A stretch of 64,000 nucleotides of DNA from assembly GCA_051294375.1 (NCBI GenBank), contig CM119271.1, forward strand, positions 5,631,991 through 5,695,990. Reading direction: 5' to 3'. Each line of letters opens with the position of its first letter. Positions within the stretch are counted from its first letter, which is position 1. Below the pieces are notes generated by a model that made no database searches, had not been told where the DNA came from, and was given only the letters and a program-made list of their open reading frames with translations. Source of the stretch: Paraspadella gotoi. Its lineage: Eukaryota > Chaetognatha. The position numbers and the translations under genes are program-made. This document shows, piece by piece, positions 49,500-63,844 of the stretch.

Positions 49500-51860
49500 C
49501 GCTGTTTTACCGTCAAAACGATGTTTTGTTTTTTTTTTATTCGCTGTTTTATGTGCGTGCCTGTGTGCGTGGAAAGTCGAAAATAGAAGACTTTTATTTT
49601 AATACGATTTCGAATCGTGTTATCGACTGATATGAGTTTTTTTATTGCTGCATTTTAAGTTATATGAATAGGGTGGTCAAAAAAGTGCGATAAATGAAAG
49701 GATAAATGATAGCGCGATCGGTTGCTGGAATTTTACGGCCAGAATGATATCTTTTATACTCTTTATCTATGACAATAGGTCCGATATTCTTATTGAATGA
49801 GTCTTCCCTGAACTATATTATATGCTGATATTTTACTTTTTTTTTGCCCACCCGATAATTTTAAAGAAAGCTTTTGGCTGTTCGTTTGTATTTCAAGAAA
49901 ATGCTCTCTCTTTCTCAATGTTTCATTTTCATTTGTGTGTATGTTGTTTATAAATTGAATATGAAAAAATACTCAAAATGGAACCCTGCAAACTAGATAC
50001 AGATTGTAAAACACGGAAAAAAAGGTGATTAATTAAATGACCATAGAAAAATACTCCGATGGCACCTCGGTTAAGGGGATTGTGGGATTTAATTCAAGAA
50101 GTAATGCAAAAAAAATATTTCATCCGGCAAGCGTTTTAACAGAATGATATTTAGATCAATTGCCTTCTTCTTGCCCCAAGAATTGTTTCCAAAATAGCAA
50201 GTTTGTCTTTTTTTCTTTTCGTGATTTAAAAATCTTTAAAAATAGTTCTTGCTGTTTCCCCATTAATTTTAAAGATTAAAAAAAAATTGTCGTTAAATCC
50301 CAATTGAGTATCATATTTTTTACTCAAGAAGTAGTAATAATCTTCTTAAACATTAATTGATGAAAAATGTGAATTACTGAAACATTTGGCTGCCGTGCCT
50401 CACTGATGTTTAAAATGAGACCAAAACAAAGGTTCGAGTCATCAACAAGGGATAATAATTATACAGTTGCTAAAAGTTTGTTTTTTTTCTTCTAATTTTA
50501 ACAATCACTTTTTACTTCAATCACAAACCCGATTCTGAACATGTCCTAAGCTGATTAAACTTATTTTAGGTTTTACTGCCTGAAGTAATCTATTTTACAG
50601 GTTGTTTGAAATTAAATTAATTTGCATACTAGCTTTTTCAGACATTAGTAATAAACTGGCAGCACATTAGATTTTAAGTTTGCTCAATTCAACTATCTAA
50701 ATGACCATATCCTCGTTAATTAAACATTGTTTTAAAAACTTATTCGGTTTAGCCCCTTAATTTGAATTTAAGGAAAGTTTGCAATTTTGCCATTTTTTAG
50801 AAAAAGAGTAATAAAAATTTAACAATAAATAAAAAAGGTATAATAATGGGGTATAAAATACTACCGCTATAGGATTTTGATATTGTTTTGAATACCAGTC
50901 AATAATTTTTTTTTAAAAAGTGATTAAAGTGTTTTTTAAAAATTAAGTACTATAATAGTAAATTAAAAAAGACTGAGAAACAAAAAAATTATTACATTGG
51001 TCAAATAGAAAGTGAAAGGAACCCGTTTCTGGAGGCATTAGTATTTAACACTGCTCATTCTGTTTCTTTCTCTCTCTTTCTCTCTCTCTCTTTCTCTTTC
51101 TCTCTCTCTCTATTGCTGAATTGCTCGCATATGCCTTTCACTATTATATGAATCACTTGTAACCTGCTCAATTTTTTAAAAAATTTTAACCCTTATTTTA
51201 CCCCGTTTATGTAGTAAACATATGAAATTTTTAAAAAATTTGAAAATAGAACTGTATAGGGATATTTCCCTCGCACATTTTTTTTGGTATACTTAAAACA
51301 AGATATTAGGTGAAACTTGTCATTAAATAAATGTTCATACTTTCTCGTCGTTTAATGCTTTCCTTAACTTTATTATCATTATCGCGTTTCTTAATGGTTC
51401 TTAAAAAAGAAGCTCCATTTTTTTTAATTCGTAGTTCTTATCGTTCGTTACTCCCCTTTAAATGTCAAATTAAATCGATATTTGATGTTACAATGTTCAA
51501 TTCATATCATTACTAAAGAGGACCATGGTTGTCGAATATTATTGCACGATTACTCTCTTAATTCAATGAATATTTTTAAGTTTTTTTATTTACTTTTTAT
51601 TTCGTTGCTGTCTTAGGAAAAAGTTAAAAATACTCGAATACCAAAGATCGAGACGCCATGAATTTTATTGTAATTGTATTTTTTGGGTAGGGGTTTTTGG
51701 GTGAGGTTCACTCCCGAAAAAAAGGGGTGAGGTCGCGTTAGTACTCAAATTTCTTGGGTCACTTTTTAGAATACAGAGATGCTGGAAAAATTCCAGGGAT
51801 TTATTCGAGTGTAATTATAAAATTCTTATTGTTATATTTCTTGGTAGAACATAAATTTTG
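49500..51860. other. AT-rich gene-free stretch
   Basis: Apart from a short CT tract (51065-51112) there is no repeat array, splice-bounded frame or RNA gene I can support. Confidence 0.5.
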
Positions 51861-51867
51861 TAGAAAC

Positions 51868-52220
51868 AAGAACGCTAATTCCAATGTGTTGCACTGCAGT
51901 GATTTTCTTATCACAGGTATTTCCGGGTATATTTTAAGGCTAATGAGCGTTTGACTGCATCTGAAAATGTATTTTATTCTTTAACAAAGTGTAGCGCTAG
52001 CAGTTGCTTAAATTGGACGTTCTTCTGTCTGAGCAATAATACAAAACGAGCAACGGAGCAAAAGTTAAACAACATTTGTGACCATTTCAAATATAAGTAG
52101 GACAGACCCACAGACCGACCAACCAGAAAACCGGCCAACCGACCGACATATCAACAGACAGACCGACCGAAGAGTGACTTATTGAGTTGCTCCGCGAGTA
52201 CTCGCGGCGCAACTAAAAAC
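51868..52220. mobile_element. Dispersed repeat R2, near full length
   Basis: Starts AAGAACGCTAATTCCAATG then TGTTGCACTGCAG, and ends CTCGCGGCGCAACTA. The ends form short inverted repeats around GTTGCGCCGC. An internal GACC/GACA microsatellite (about 52095-52165) is a fixed part of the family. The layout suggests a MITE about 350 bp long. Confidence 0.6.
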
Positions 52221-52229
52221 ACTTATTTC

Positions 52230-53290
52230 GCATCATATTTCAACGTGCACGTACAAATTGTAAGGATCTAAGAAGAGATAGAATTCTTGCGTTTGATATG
52301 AAGAATAAATCAAACCTGGTAACTTGATCGTTATTGTTTTTTTTATGAATTGATGAGTCAAAGTACAAAAATATGTATTCACTGTTAAATAGTATTTTAT
52401 GAAATAAGACCAAAGAAGCTAAAAGAAACTTACATGGTAGATAAAGTAAAATTACAATTAACAATCATTTAAGTTTGAAACATGATTTCTCCTTAAGATG
52501 AAAGGAAAAAAAAATCATTTGAAAAGAGCTTCTAAAAATATTCTTAAAAAGGGCGTGTTGTATCGATTGGGACTATGTTTTGAAGAAACATGAATAAACT
52601 TCCCTCCTTTTTTTTCAAGGAGAGAAATGTAGTCTCCTCAGTATCTTATGAAATTAATACAACCAATATAAAAATATTACCTAGAAAGAAAAATTAAGAA
52701 GCTCTTAATATTTACTAAAATTCGGTGGTGATTTTCTTTTTCAAACTTCGATGTGACGACAAAAAGGAACAATAAAGGAGGCATTGCCTCTCGGTACCAG
52801 TGGTATTGTATGCAAAATTGCTAATATTTAATAAATAAACAATTGTTATCTAGAAAAGACCTAACCCATAATATGGTCAGGGGACGAAGTAATGACCCCT
52901 CCTGTCATTATCAATCCACTCAGAATAAATTTTTTACTTCAGACAAAATGATAAAAAGCCCATTCTTGAAGAGCGACAGAACCGGATAAAGAATTAAAGA
53001 AAGGGTTGGCGTTGCCAGGCGACCGATGCGTCCGAGAGGCCAAAGAATCCAATGGAACCCATAGATCTGATTGGATAAAAAAGAAAAGATTTTTTGTGAT
53101 TTTGATTTTGATTTTGATGAGGCGGTATTGGAGATTATTTGACGAAATGGAATGATAACATAGTTCAAAATATTGTTGAATTCAAATAATATAACTTTAA
53201 ACTTAAATTTGATTAAAATAAAAATCAATATCAAATACCACGACGACAAGAACTAGTAATACTACTATTGCTGTTGATAAGGCGCGAAGT
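52230..53290. other. Gene-free stretch
   Basis: AT-rich, with an R1 tail (52645-52672) and an X-box-like GTTGCC-A-GGCGAC at 53011-53023. Confidence 0.45.
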
Positions 53291-53299
53291 GTGCTAAAG

Positions 53300-53645
53300 A
53301 GTGCTATGCGAAACTTGTTTAACCCCTTTAGCGGAACGGGTCCTGGGCTTGGAACCAGGCTTGAGGGTTCTCCACACCCACTCGGCGGTTTACGGTCGTC
53401 CTCACGCATCGCGATCAAGGGTCGCGAGCTGATGGCATAACTCAATGAGCCATCGGGTCACAACTGTATGTAACATGCTTATAGGCGGGATAAACATATT
53501 GCAATGCCCGACTATGTGCCCCCCCAGATTGTAACACACCCTGCACTGTTTCCAGTAAAGGGAGGGGAGCAATCTTCAGCAAATCCAGGGGCATTATCCG
53601 CATTACTGCTACTACTACTAAAACTACCACTATTACTTCTACGAC

Positions 53646-53679
<34 letters not shown>

Positions 53680-53830
53680 ATTATTATTAAGGTACCTGCT
53701 ATGAGTCTAGATCGATAAACAGCCCCTGACCACGGGTTTCCCGGCAGGGCGTCGGAATTCGGGTAAAGGCCATGCGACATCAAAGAGTAGGGGCTCGGCT
53801 CAATCGGAGAAAACCTGTAAATCATAAATT
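53300..53830. repeat. GC-balanced block, possibly a retroelement fragment
   Basis: A block unlike its AT-rich flanks, with low-repeat sequence (for example ACCACGGGTTTCCCGGCAGG) on both sides of a TTA/ACT microsatellite at 53605-53690. Minus-strand frames of 80-127 residues run through it but show no domain I know. It resembles an untranslated end of a LINE; this is a guess from composition. Confidence 0.3.
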
Positions 53831-54033
53831 TGTATTTCGACTGTTTATTAATAACAAAAAATATTTGTAAATTGCTAATTGTAATAATGGACGTCTACTA
53901 CTACTAAAGAGCAAGGTGAATTATAAGAAGTTATTTAAAACGTAATATTTTATTTTATTTATAAACTTGATTCAAAAGTTTACCGACTTTAAATAAATAA
54001 AACTTAGAAAATCCGTATCACTTCATCTTTTTT

Positions 54034-54039
54034 TTTATT
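54034..54039 (-). terminator. Poly(A) signal of the minus-strand gene
   Basis: AATAAA on the minus strand, about 72 nt after the distal stop at 54111 but over 330 nt after the in-frame TAA at 54375. This spacing supports the longer reading of the last exon. Confidence 0.45.
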
Positions 54040-54110
54040 TTGTGACGCATCGGGTTCATTTAAAAAAAAAAAATTAATTGAAGATACTTAACCAGACCTT
54101 GTTCTAACTA

Positions 54111-56782
<2,672 letters not shown>

Positions 56783-57114
56783 CTATTGTAAAAAAATATT
56801 TGTCTAAAAATTCAAGAGATAATTTATATACCTTAAAATATTATTCTTTCTTTAGTTTTTTTATTCTTTAAAAAAGAGTAGTAAATTCTTAAAACTTTTG
56901 TTTTGTTTAAATTAAGATTTAAAAAAAAACACCTTTTTTTTGGCAATTACCTGATTTAAAAGAAAAACAAATATTTTGAAAGATGCTATTGAACATTTCA
57001 CAACTATCGCCCTTTCGTTTTAAAACTGAATCCATGGACCGAGAAATTAAGACCGAAAGCTAAAATAACAACGATCGTTGAAAACGTTCTCTCTCAAAGA
57101 CAAAAGAGAAAGAA

Positions 57115-57116
<2 letters not shown>

Positions 57117-57165
<49 letters not shown>
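57117..57165. repeat. GAC tract
   Basis: Perfect GAC repeat of about 48 bp, followed by purine-rich GGAAA-like DNA to 57380. Confidence 0.9.
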
Positions 57166-57779
57166 TTTTTTGAATTTGTCCAAAGTAACGAAGGAAACGG
57201 CTCATCACTTTTTTGTCATCCAAACGGAAAATTAATTCTCACAAAGGAAAATGAGAAAGAGAGGAAAAGTGAAAGCTATAGAAAGGAAAGAAAAGGAAGG
57301 AAAGGGAAGAAAAGGAGAGGAGAGAAGAGGGAAAGCGATAGAAAGGAAAGAAAAGAACGGGAGAGAAAAGAAATGGAAAGTTAGAAAATAGAGACTTTAC
57401 ACAGTAAGAATAGATAGATATCGTAGATCAAAAGAGTAGATTTATAACAGATTTTATCATTTAATTCTTTTTTTGTCTTCTATCGGATCGTACAGGAAAA
57501 TNNNNNNNNNNNNNNNNNNNNNNNNNGAACTGAGAAGAAAATGATGAAGGAAAAACGATGGGAGATTTGAGATCGTGGGAGACGAGAGGGAGTGCGGAGT
57601 TTTCCGTTTTATTGTCAAACTTGGTCTCAACCCGAACCAGGCCTCCCTTCTCCGACCCCTTTTCTCAACATTACCCCTTCCTTACCCAACCACCCTTTTC
57701 CATTTTCAACACAAAGCGGCCTTCTCGCTCCCCAGTCCATTCCCCCCCCCCAAATCCCGTTGCGCCTTTTTGATAGGAA

Positions 57780-57890
57780 ATCACCGTTTTCAATCTGTCG
57801 GCGCCAATTTTTTTCTTTGGGAGGCATGGATGACGTCACGAGGCTTTAAACAAAGTTCGGTCGTCATGACAACTGGAGGGCGTTGGCCCG
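57780..57890. promoter_or_regulatory. Promoter-like island: E2F-like, CRE and X-box motifs
   Basis: Within about 75 bp lie TTGGCGCC (E2F type, minus strand), TGACGTCA at 57831-57838 (CRE) and GTCGTCATGACAAC at 57860-57873 (RFX X-box type). On the minus strand an ATG at about 57826 opens MPPKEKNWRRQIENGDF and continues to a GGTAAGG donor-like site. This could be a first exon for the minus-strand gene at 54-56.8 kb, but phases were not linked. Confidence 0.35.
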
Positions 57891-58179
57891 CGGTCGAGAT
57901 GAGGAGAGGAAGAGATGGAGATTCATGGGGCTGAAAAAGACCCCAAGGGAGGACTTCTTGGCGCTGAGTTAGATTTTAAAGGCAAAAGTCAGCGAGAGGG
58001 TAGGGAGCGGTTTAACGCCTATTGATTCTGTTTCACTGCCTCAATTTTTCTCAATGGCTCAAAAGAGAATAACTTTCGACAAATGCACCAATACACCAAA
58101 TGTTTTTTAAACCTCTGCGTTAACGTTGGTTATTAGTCTCATAAATTGTTAGTTCATTATAGTTCATTCTACTTTTTTA

Positions 58180-58400
58180 ACACTTCATTGATATGGGAAG
58201 CCAAGGCTCTTAAGCAGTTGATCGATACTATGCATTAAGAGCTTACGCTGCTTATAAGGGCCTTTGATCAATTCTTTGTCTTGTAAGAGCGGATAAAGCA
58301 TAACCAGTCCAAATTCCGAGTGGACAAGCATCGACTTATTAAATTGAAGGAAGGAAGGGATAATTCTATTTTTGGTTTTGTTACCAATTTCCATAATCCT
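58180..58400 (+). mobile_element. R1 copy, diverged
   Basis: Begins CACTTCATTGATATGGGAAG and ends TGTTACCAATTTCC. The interior aligns only in patches (CTTGTAAGAG and AAGCAT segments). It is an old or different subfamily. Confidence 0.45.
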
Positions 58401-58743
58401 GAGTTGTACCCAATATTCTTTTTTCCAGACATTTTATGTTTCCTTTTCCTCCTTACCTCCCTCTCCTTCCTGCCCTTCTCCCTCGCACCTCCCCTTATAG
58501 ATCACTCCACCGAATCACGTTTTCACGCACTTCAGTCGCTACACACCCCCTTCCTCCTCCTCTTCCTCCTCCTTCTCCCTCTTCCTCCTCAAGCATGTAA
58601 TCGGAATTTAATCTAAATCTCGCAGTGCAAGATGGAATCATGATCTTCACAATGGAACTGGAAGGAAGGAAGAGGAGGAGGAGGGTAGGAGGAGAAGAGG
58701 CTGGTCAGCAAACGTGACGTTGTGTCCAGGATATTTGTTTGCT

Positions 58744-58747
<4 letters not shown>

Positions 58748-58805
<58 letters not shown>

Positions 58806-58808
58806 CTC
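58748..58808. repeat. CT tract
   Basis: CT dinucleotides for about 60 bp, leading into T-rich DNA up to 58990. Confidence 0.9.
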
Positions 58809-59175
58809 TTGCGTCACTTTTCATTTCACAAAAAAAAGGAATATAACTTTTCTTTTCTTTTTGTGGTTTTCTCCGTTTATATTTTCTTTTATCTTTTTGG
58901 CACTTTTTCATTTTCTTATCATTTTTTTTTCTTTATAAGAACACTTTATCTTTTCTTTTTTTCTTCTCTTCTTTTTACTTTTTTTCATCCAACGCTTGTT
59001 GCTTATGCTTGTGCGAATTGGTGCATGCGGTATATATGCAATGCATTGTTGCAATGTGCCAAATTATTTCTTGTTGTTATTCAGCCTCCGTGGTTTTTTC
59101 TGTTTTTTCGTGTTTTTTTCACAAGCCCAAAAAACTTTTTTTCGTGACTTTAATAACTGTTTTCATTTTATACAG

Positions 59176-59211
59176 GGAGAACCTCTTGAGATAATACTCC
59201 CACGCAAATAA
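59176..59211 (+). CDS. Candidate terminal exon
   Basis: A strong acceptor (TTTCATTTTATACAG) is followed by a short open frame, GEPLEIILPRK, and TAA. No upstream exon was tied to it. It might belong to a gene entering from the T-rich stretch at 58.8-59.1 kb. Confidence 0.25.
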   Translation, partial: GEPLEIILPRK

Positions 59212-59909
59212 CTGTTAAGAAACTATTTAAATTTATGAAGAAACCCATTTTGTAAAACCGTTCCTTTTCTAGATTTGTATGGTGAACCACTTAAACACAT
59301 CCATCATATTTTCTATCTTTTGCTCTTAACCACTCTCCGCTGTAAAAATCTTATTATTTTAAATGCGGATGTTGGATTGCTCGAATCCATGAGTGGTGGT
59401 AAAGTTTTCGGCGGCCGAAATCGCGACTTTTAAGAATGCGACTGAACAATTTAAGGAGACTTTTTTGGTCGGTCTTGTCGCGTTTATCTCTTATAAGTTT
59501 TGTAAGCACAATTTTGTAAAAATGAACTATTCAAGAGAATTAATTACATACTAATATAAACTTTTATATATTTATTATGATTGTCGGAGCGCGTTCTATA
59601 ATAAAGTAACTTCTGAGATTTAAATAGGGGATTTATAGATTAAGTTTAACAACTAAAACAAAAAAATTAATATACAACTTGAGGCGACAGCGACCAATGG
59701 GAGGGGAGACACCCACATAGGTGGGAAATACGATTTTTTACCTTTTTTTGCAGGGGCGTCCTAAAGTTAACATAATTTAAATTTTCTACATATGTACAAT
59801 TATATAGCTTCCTATCAAATATTTGTAATCATAGACTAATAAAAGAGTCTAGCTTGACGCAACATGTGCCTACAAAGGAGTAAGACTTCCGTATTATTCG
59901 CAGAGCTTC

Positions 59910-60080
59910 ATGAAAATTGCAAAATTCTGTGCGATTGTGCTGTGCTACATCTTCTTGTTATTTCTCTCATTTCTTTCTCATGTATGGACATTTCTGGAAG
60001 TCATGTCTGCTGATTCAGCTTGTCAGCTTGATGGGTTTGATCAAGATTGTTTCCTGTTTCCATTCGGAAGGAAGAAATAA
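59910..60080 (+). CDS. Short secreted neuropeptide-like precursor, 56 residues
   Basis: An ATG at 59910 opens 56 codons to TAA at 60078. The N-terminus MKIAKFCAIVLCYIFLLFL begins a hydrophobic stretch of nearly 30 residues, fitting a signal peptide (or signal anchor). It is followed by a small-residue region (SADSA) that could be cleaved. The last 19 residues contain two cysteines eight residues apart (CQLDGFDQDC), then FLFPF and the terminal GRKK. Gly followed by basic residues is the classical amidation and processing site, so the product would be a disulfide-looped peptide ending in Phe-amide. A plausible splice acceptor (ATTATTCGCAG) lies 7 bases before the ATG, as in genes with a 5' UTR intron. 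I do not recognise the family. CCHamide and allatostatin C precursors share the two-Cys amidated layout but not these residues. A chance ORF is possible. Confidence 0.5.
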   Translation: MKIAKFCAIVLCYIFLLFLSFLSHVWTFLEVMSADSACQLDGFDQDCFLFPFGRKK

Positions 60081-60316
60081 CAACAACAATGAATGGGGCT
60101 GGGGGTTGCAAACAATATGACGGCGAAACAAAACAGAGGGTGAGATGAAGAGAGTGAAGAAACGAGGGAGAACAGAGTGAAGAACAGAGGAAATAGGAAG
60201 AAGTCATGCGAAAGCGGGAAAGCGCGGGGCGCGGTCGTCTCTCATCTTTGCTCTCCTCTGCTCGCTCCTGTCTCTCCTGCTCTCTCCGCCCTCTCTCTCT
60301 CTCGCTCCTTCTTCAG

Positions 60317-60352
60317 TACATATGAATAGAGCTCGATTTGTCATGAATAAGG
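60317..60352 (+). CDS. Candidate small exon after a CT-rich tract
   Basis: A CT-rich tract ends in CTTCTTCAG. About 36 bases then lead to the donor GAA|GTGAGG. One frame reads HMNRARFVMNKE. It copies the CT-tract acceptor layout seen in the two better-supported genes, but it is too short to judge alone. Confidence 0.2.
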
Positions 60353-60549
60353 AAGTGAGGTATAATCAGGGACAACAATTACTAGGACAACGGTGAGACA
60401 AAGATAGCTGAAATTAAGGTAAGAGGAAAGAAAAAGAGGGGAATGTAAAAAAGCTTTTTCCAGAGAAATATGCGACAAATAGAGGTAAACAATCGATGTA
60501 AAATATTAGAGAGAACTCAAAGAGAGCGACCGCAGGAGGTCTACGGAGG

Positions 60550-60700
60550 TATCGTCGTCGTCTTGCTCTGTGTCGTCATCTTCCATCGTTCGGGTTGTGG
60601 TTGCCATACAGACAGAGCTACGACGACGACGACAACGACGGGATGACGGCAACGACTTACATATTACGACGATGAGCGACGACGATCTGATGACGACGAC
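60550..60700. repeat. GTC/GAC repeats with a short acidic frame
   Basis: Interrupted GTC and GAC runs. On the minus strand, an ATG in the X-box-like site at 60600 opens a 33-residue acidic frame (MATTTRTMEDDDTEQ). This may be repeat shadow. Confidence 0.5.
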
Positions 60701-61268
60701 ACGTCTGTAGAACACAGAAGCAAATTATGAAGATTTAAAATATAGTTTGTCGTAAAAGAATCGCACGCCACAGGAGCTATCAGTGAGTATAATCTGCAGT
60801 AAACAAATCTTCTACTTTTTGAACCGAAATTAATCAATGTTAATTATAAAGATCCGAGTTGATGACATCTTTTTTTCGAAAGAGATAAAAATAGATAAGC
60901 TCGAATTAAAATCGAAAATGGGAGTCGCCCCAAACAAGAAGATAAAGTGTTCGGGATTCTATTTTCTGCCCTAAAAACTCGATCTGATTGTATTCGATTT
61001 TAACAAGTTATATTTTTCTCTTAATTTTCTCTTTTATTTTTTTATTTAGAGTTTTTTTTTCTTCTGTTTTTATTTATTCTGTGAGTTTTTCTCCGGATTT
61101 CAAAATGTTTTCAGATCTTTTTTTTCATCTGGGAAAATCGCTGTGAGAGCTTATAATTTGGAAAATATGACAAAATGGATTCCTTTAGAATACCAGTCAC
61201 TCGGTCTACTTGAGCTATATTATTACTTTGTATCACCTTCAGTTACTTAGGTATTACTATAAACTTAC

Positions 61269-61479
61269 TTTTTATTTGTAATAGTGTATTTTTCACGACA
61301 TCTGGTAATGTGTGTGAAGCATTCCATGCTAAAACCCTGAACGTATCCAGACGCAGACGCGAATCCAATGACTGCCAAGATCCGTTACCCAGGATGAATC
61401 GTTTGAAGAAAAGAGTCCATCCCGCGAACGATGGCGACCTTTTCGAAACGAAGTCGTTGATCACTGCTACATAGATCAT
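61269..61479 (-). CDS. Candidate exon of an unknown gene (minus strand)
   Basis: A minus-strand ORF from ATG at 61479 reads MIYVAVINDFVSKRSP onward for 70 codons, with balanced codon use, and ends at a good donor (AAA A|GTAAGT). It includes FAGWTLFFKRFILGNGSW and two N-glycosylation-like motifs (NGS, NAS). The sequence before the ATG is purine-rich, so an internal acceptor there is weak. It could be a first coding exon. I recognise no family. A chance ORF cannot be excluded. Confidence 0.35.
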
Positions 61480-61634
61480 GGTCGATTAGACTTCCTCTTT
61501 TTTTTTTTCTTTTTTTTTTTTCACAATCACTAGATTACTCTGCATGATTTATTTTTTCTCGTATTTTTGTACTTTCTCCTCATTTTTTTCTCTTTTCTTT
61601 TCTCGCTAATATATTTCTGTTTCTTTTCTCGCAA

Positions 61635-61994
61635 ATGTCTTTATTTCCGGAATCGGGCGATAATAGTGAAAGAATGAAAATGTTGAAAGAAATGTCGAAA
61701 TATTCAATTGAAAAACATAGAAATTTGTTCATTGAAAAAAATAAATTAAAAATTAACAAAATTACGACGTTCTTGTATTGTTTTTACTTTTTACAGGGTC
61801 CTCGAATATTATTTTTTCCTTTGCCACGCCAAACGATACTGCGCGAGATCCCCTGTATGACAATAGAACAAACAAGACACGACAACGAACAGCACAAAAA
61901 CGAAGAGAGAAAAAGAAAGCAGGATTCGCACTGTTGTGACGACTTCCGAGGAAAAAGAAAGAAAGAATCCAGGAAAAAGGAATATCAATCATAA
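61635..61994 (+). CDS. Hypothetical 119-residue ORF
   Basis: ATG to TAA, starting MSLFPESGDNSERMKMLKEM. The first 50 residues are Lys/Glu-rich and helix-like; the last 40 are dominated by Lys, Arg and Glu with a CC pair. An acceptor-like TTTTTACAG sits inside at about 61797, so part of the ORF may be intron. The AT-rich composition matches flanking DNA, so coding status is uncertain. Confidence 0.25.
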   Translation: MSLFPESGDNSERMKMLKEMSKYSIEKHRNLFIEKNKLKINKITTFLYCFYFLQGPRILFFPLPRQTILREIPCMTIEQTRHDNEQHKNEERKRKQDSHCCDDFRGKRKKESRKKEYQS

Positions 61995-61999
61995 TTCAC

Positions 62000-62880
62000 A
62001 GAAAGAGGAAGAGAGAACAAAAAAATATAGAAAAGTTGGAGCGAACTTAAAATATAATTTTTAAAAAGTAAAACAGAGAATAATGTTGTTCAATCTAGAG
62101 AATATAACTGATTATTATTAGCATCACAGAAAATGGATCTGATAAGATCAAATGGAAAAAAGAAGGAAAGAAAGAAAATAAAATCGCCGGCCTTATTCTT
62201 TAAAAATTCCATTGCCCGCTCAGAAATGATTTAACTAGCTCTGTTTTTATGTTTAATAAAGGACAAAAAGCATCAAAAATGGTGTTTTTTTTTTTCACTT
62301 GGACGATTCCATCAAAACTTGATTTCCAGCTCAATCACTCAATCACCCACACATAAAATTTTAAGTCAATCGCCAGGTTCACTCATGAGTAATTGGCGTT
62401 TAAAGCTAAGGGGGGGATGGACGGACGGACAGACATCGTTATTTTTGCTTAATTTATCATAATTCAATATTCTGATATGATCTAAGTGACTTACTGACAA
62501 GATTTAGTGGTGGGACAAAGGACAAAGTAAATTATAGAGCCAGAATCTGCTGTAAGCAGGTCCGGTTAAAAATAAATGCTACCTTGTTCATTACAATTCC
62601 ATTCTCTTTTCTGATTTCAATAAATCTATTCAGCTCAATTTGTTTGACTATCTCCACTATCCAATGTTCCTATTTATTTTAGATGATTTATATCTATCGT
62701 GTGTCTATTTGTCTTCTTATTTACTTGTCTATTTGTCATCACTCATCAGTCCTTAATTATATACAAATCATCTCTTTCTCTTCCACTGATTTGAAATAAC
62801 ATCCACAAGACATGCAAAAGCAACAAACAAGACGGGAAAGCAAATAGCAAAGAGCAACTGATTCTCTACTTTTCAGACCG
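62000..62880. other. Gene-free stretch
   Basis: AT-rich, with the R3 copy; no exon signals of value. Confidence 0.5.
62285..62465 (-). mobile_element. R3 copy, inverted
   Basis: GATTTCCAGCTCAATCAC, ACTCATGAGTAATTGGCG, then GGACGGACGGACAGAC: the reverse complement of the R3 unit and its GTCC tract. Confidence 0.5.
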
Positions 62881-63336
62881 CTAANNNNNNNNNNNNNNNN
62901 NNNNNNNNNNNNNNNNNNNNNNNNNNNNNNNNNNNNNNNNNNNNNNNNNNNNNNNNNNNNNNNNNNNNNNNNNNNNNNNNNNNNNNNNNNNNNNNNNNNN
63001 NNNNNNNNNNNNNNNNNNNNNNNNNNNNNNNNNNNNNNNNNNNNNNNNNNNNNNNNNNNNNNNNNNNNNNNNNNNNNNNNNNNNNNNNNNNNNNNNNNNN
63101 NNNNNNNNNNNNNNNNNNTTAAGCAATCCAGATTAACTAACAGGGATAAAAGTTTATAATCGCTTACACTTTAGCCTCTGGGAATAAAAGCTAAAATTTC
63201 TGCAGTTGCTTTAGGCATCTCTCGAAATTCAACGGTGGTTTAACTTTAAGCGTTAAATTCTAAAGTCGTAGCGAGTTGCTGATCTATGGTGGATATGATG
63301 ACGAGAGCTTTTGCAGGAATTCCACCTCAGGGGGTT

Positions 63337-63346
63337 NNNNNNNNNN
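63337..63346. other. Assembly gap, 10 N, with repeated flanks
   Basis: The 27 bases before the gap recur after it with one change (TTTGCA then GAATTCCACCTCAG), so the gap probably has negative length. Confidence 1.
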
Positions 63347-63844
63347 TTTGCAAGAATTCCACCTCAGGGGGTTTTATCCTATCTTTGTCGGGGTAGGACG
63401 GAGTAAGGGGGAAGGGGGGAAAATTATTTTTAATCTCCTTTCTCGGGGGAAATACAAAAACAGAAACGGAAAAACAAAGACGTTTCGCTTGGAGGAAAAT
63501 CGTTCGCGCCTGGTATTAATGGTTATACAGCGTCGGAGGAGTTTCGTATTTCGTAGTTTCTTGTAACAAATACTGTTACCCTTTTTCTTTTTAACTTTTA
63601 GTTTATATAAAATTGGTACATACAACATACGTAAAAGAGGAATTCCATCATGTGGTGGATTTTCCAAAGATTTTGGTTAATATTTTCTATATCCATGGTT
63701 GGATTTACTTGAAACTTAATATTAACAATATTGCTATCATTCTACATTGGCCGGTATAAGAATATATTATCGTAGTATTTTCCTTTCTTTTTCATTGTTA
63801 CTTTGTCACGAAGAATATATAAGAATATATTAAAAAAACCTCTG

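Noticed and set aside
50390-50450. GGTTCGAGTC B-box-like match
   Set aside because: No A box 30-60 bases upstream and no acceptor stem.
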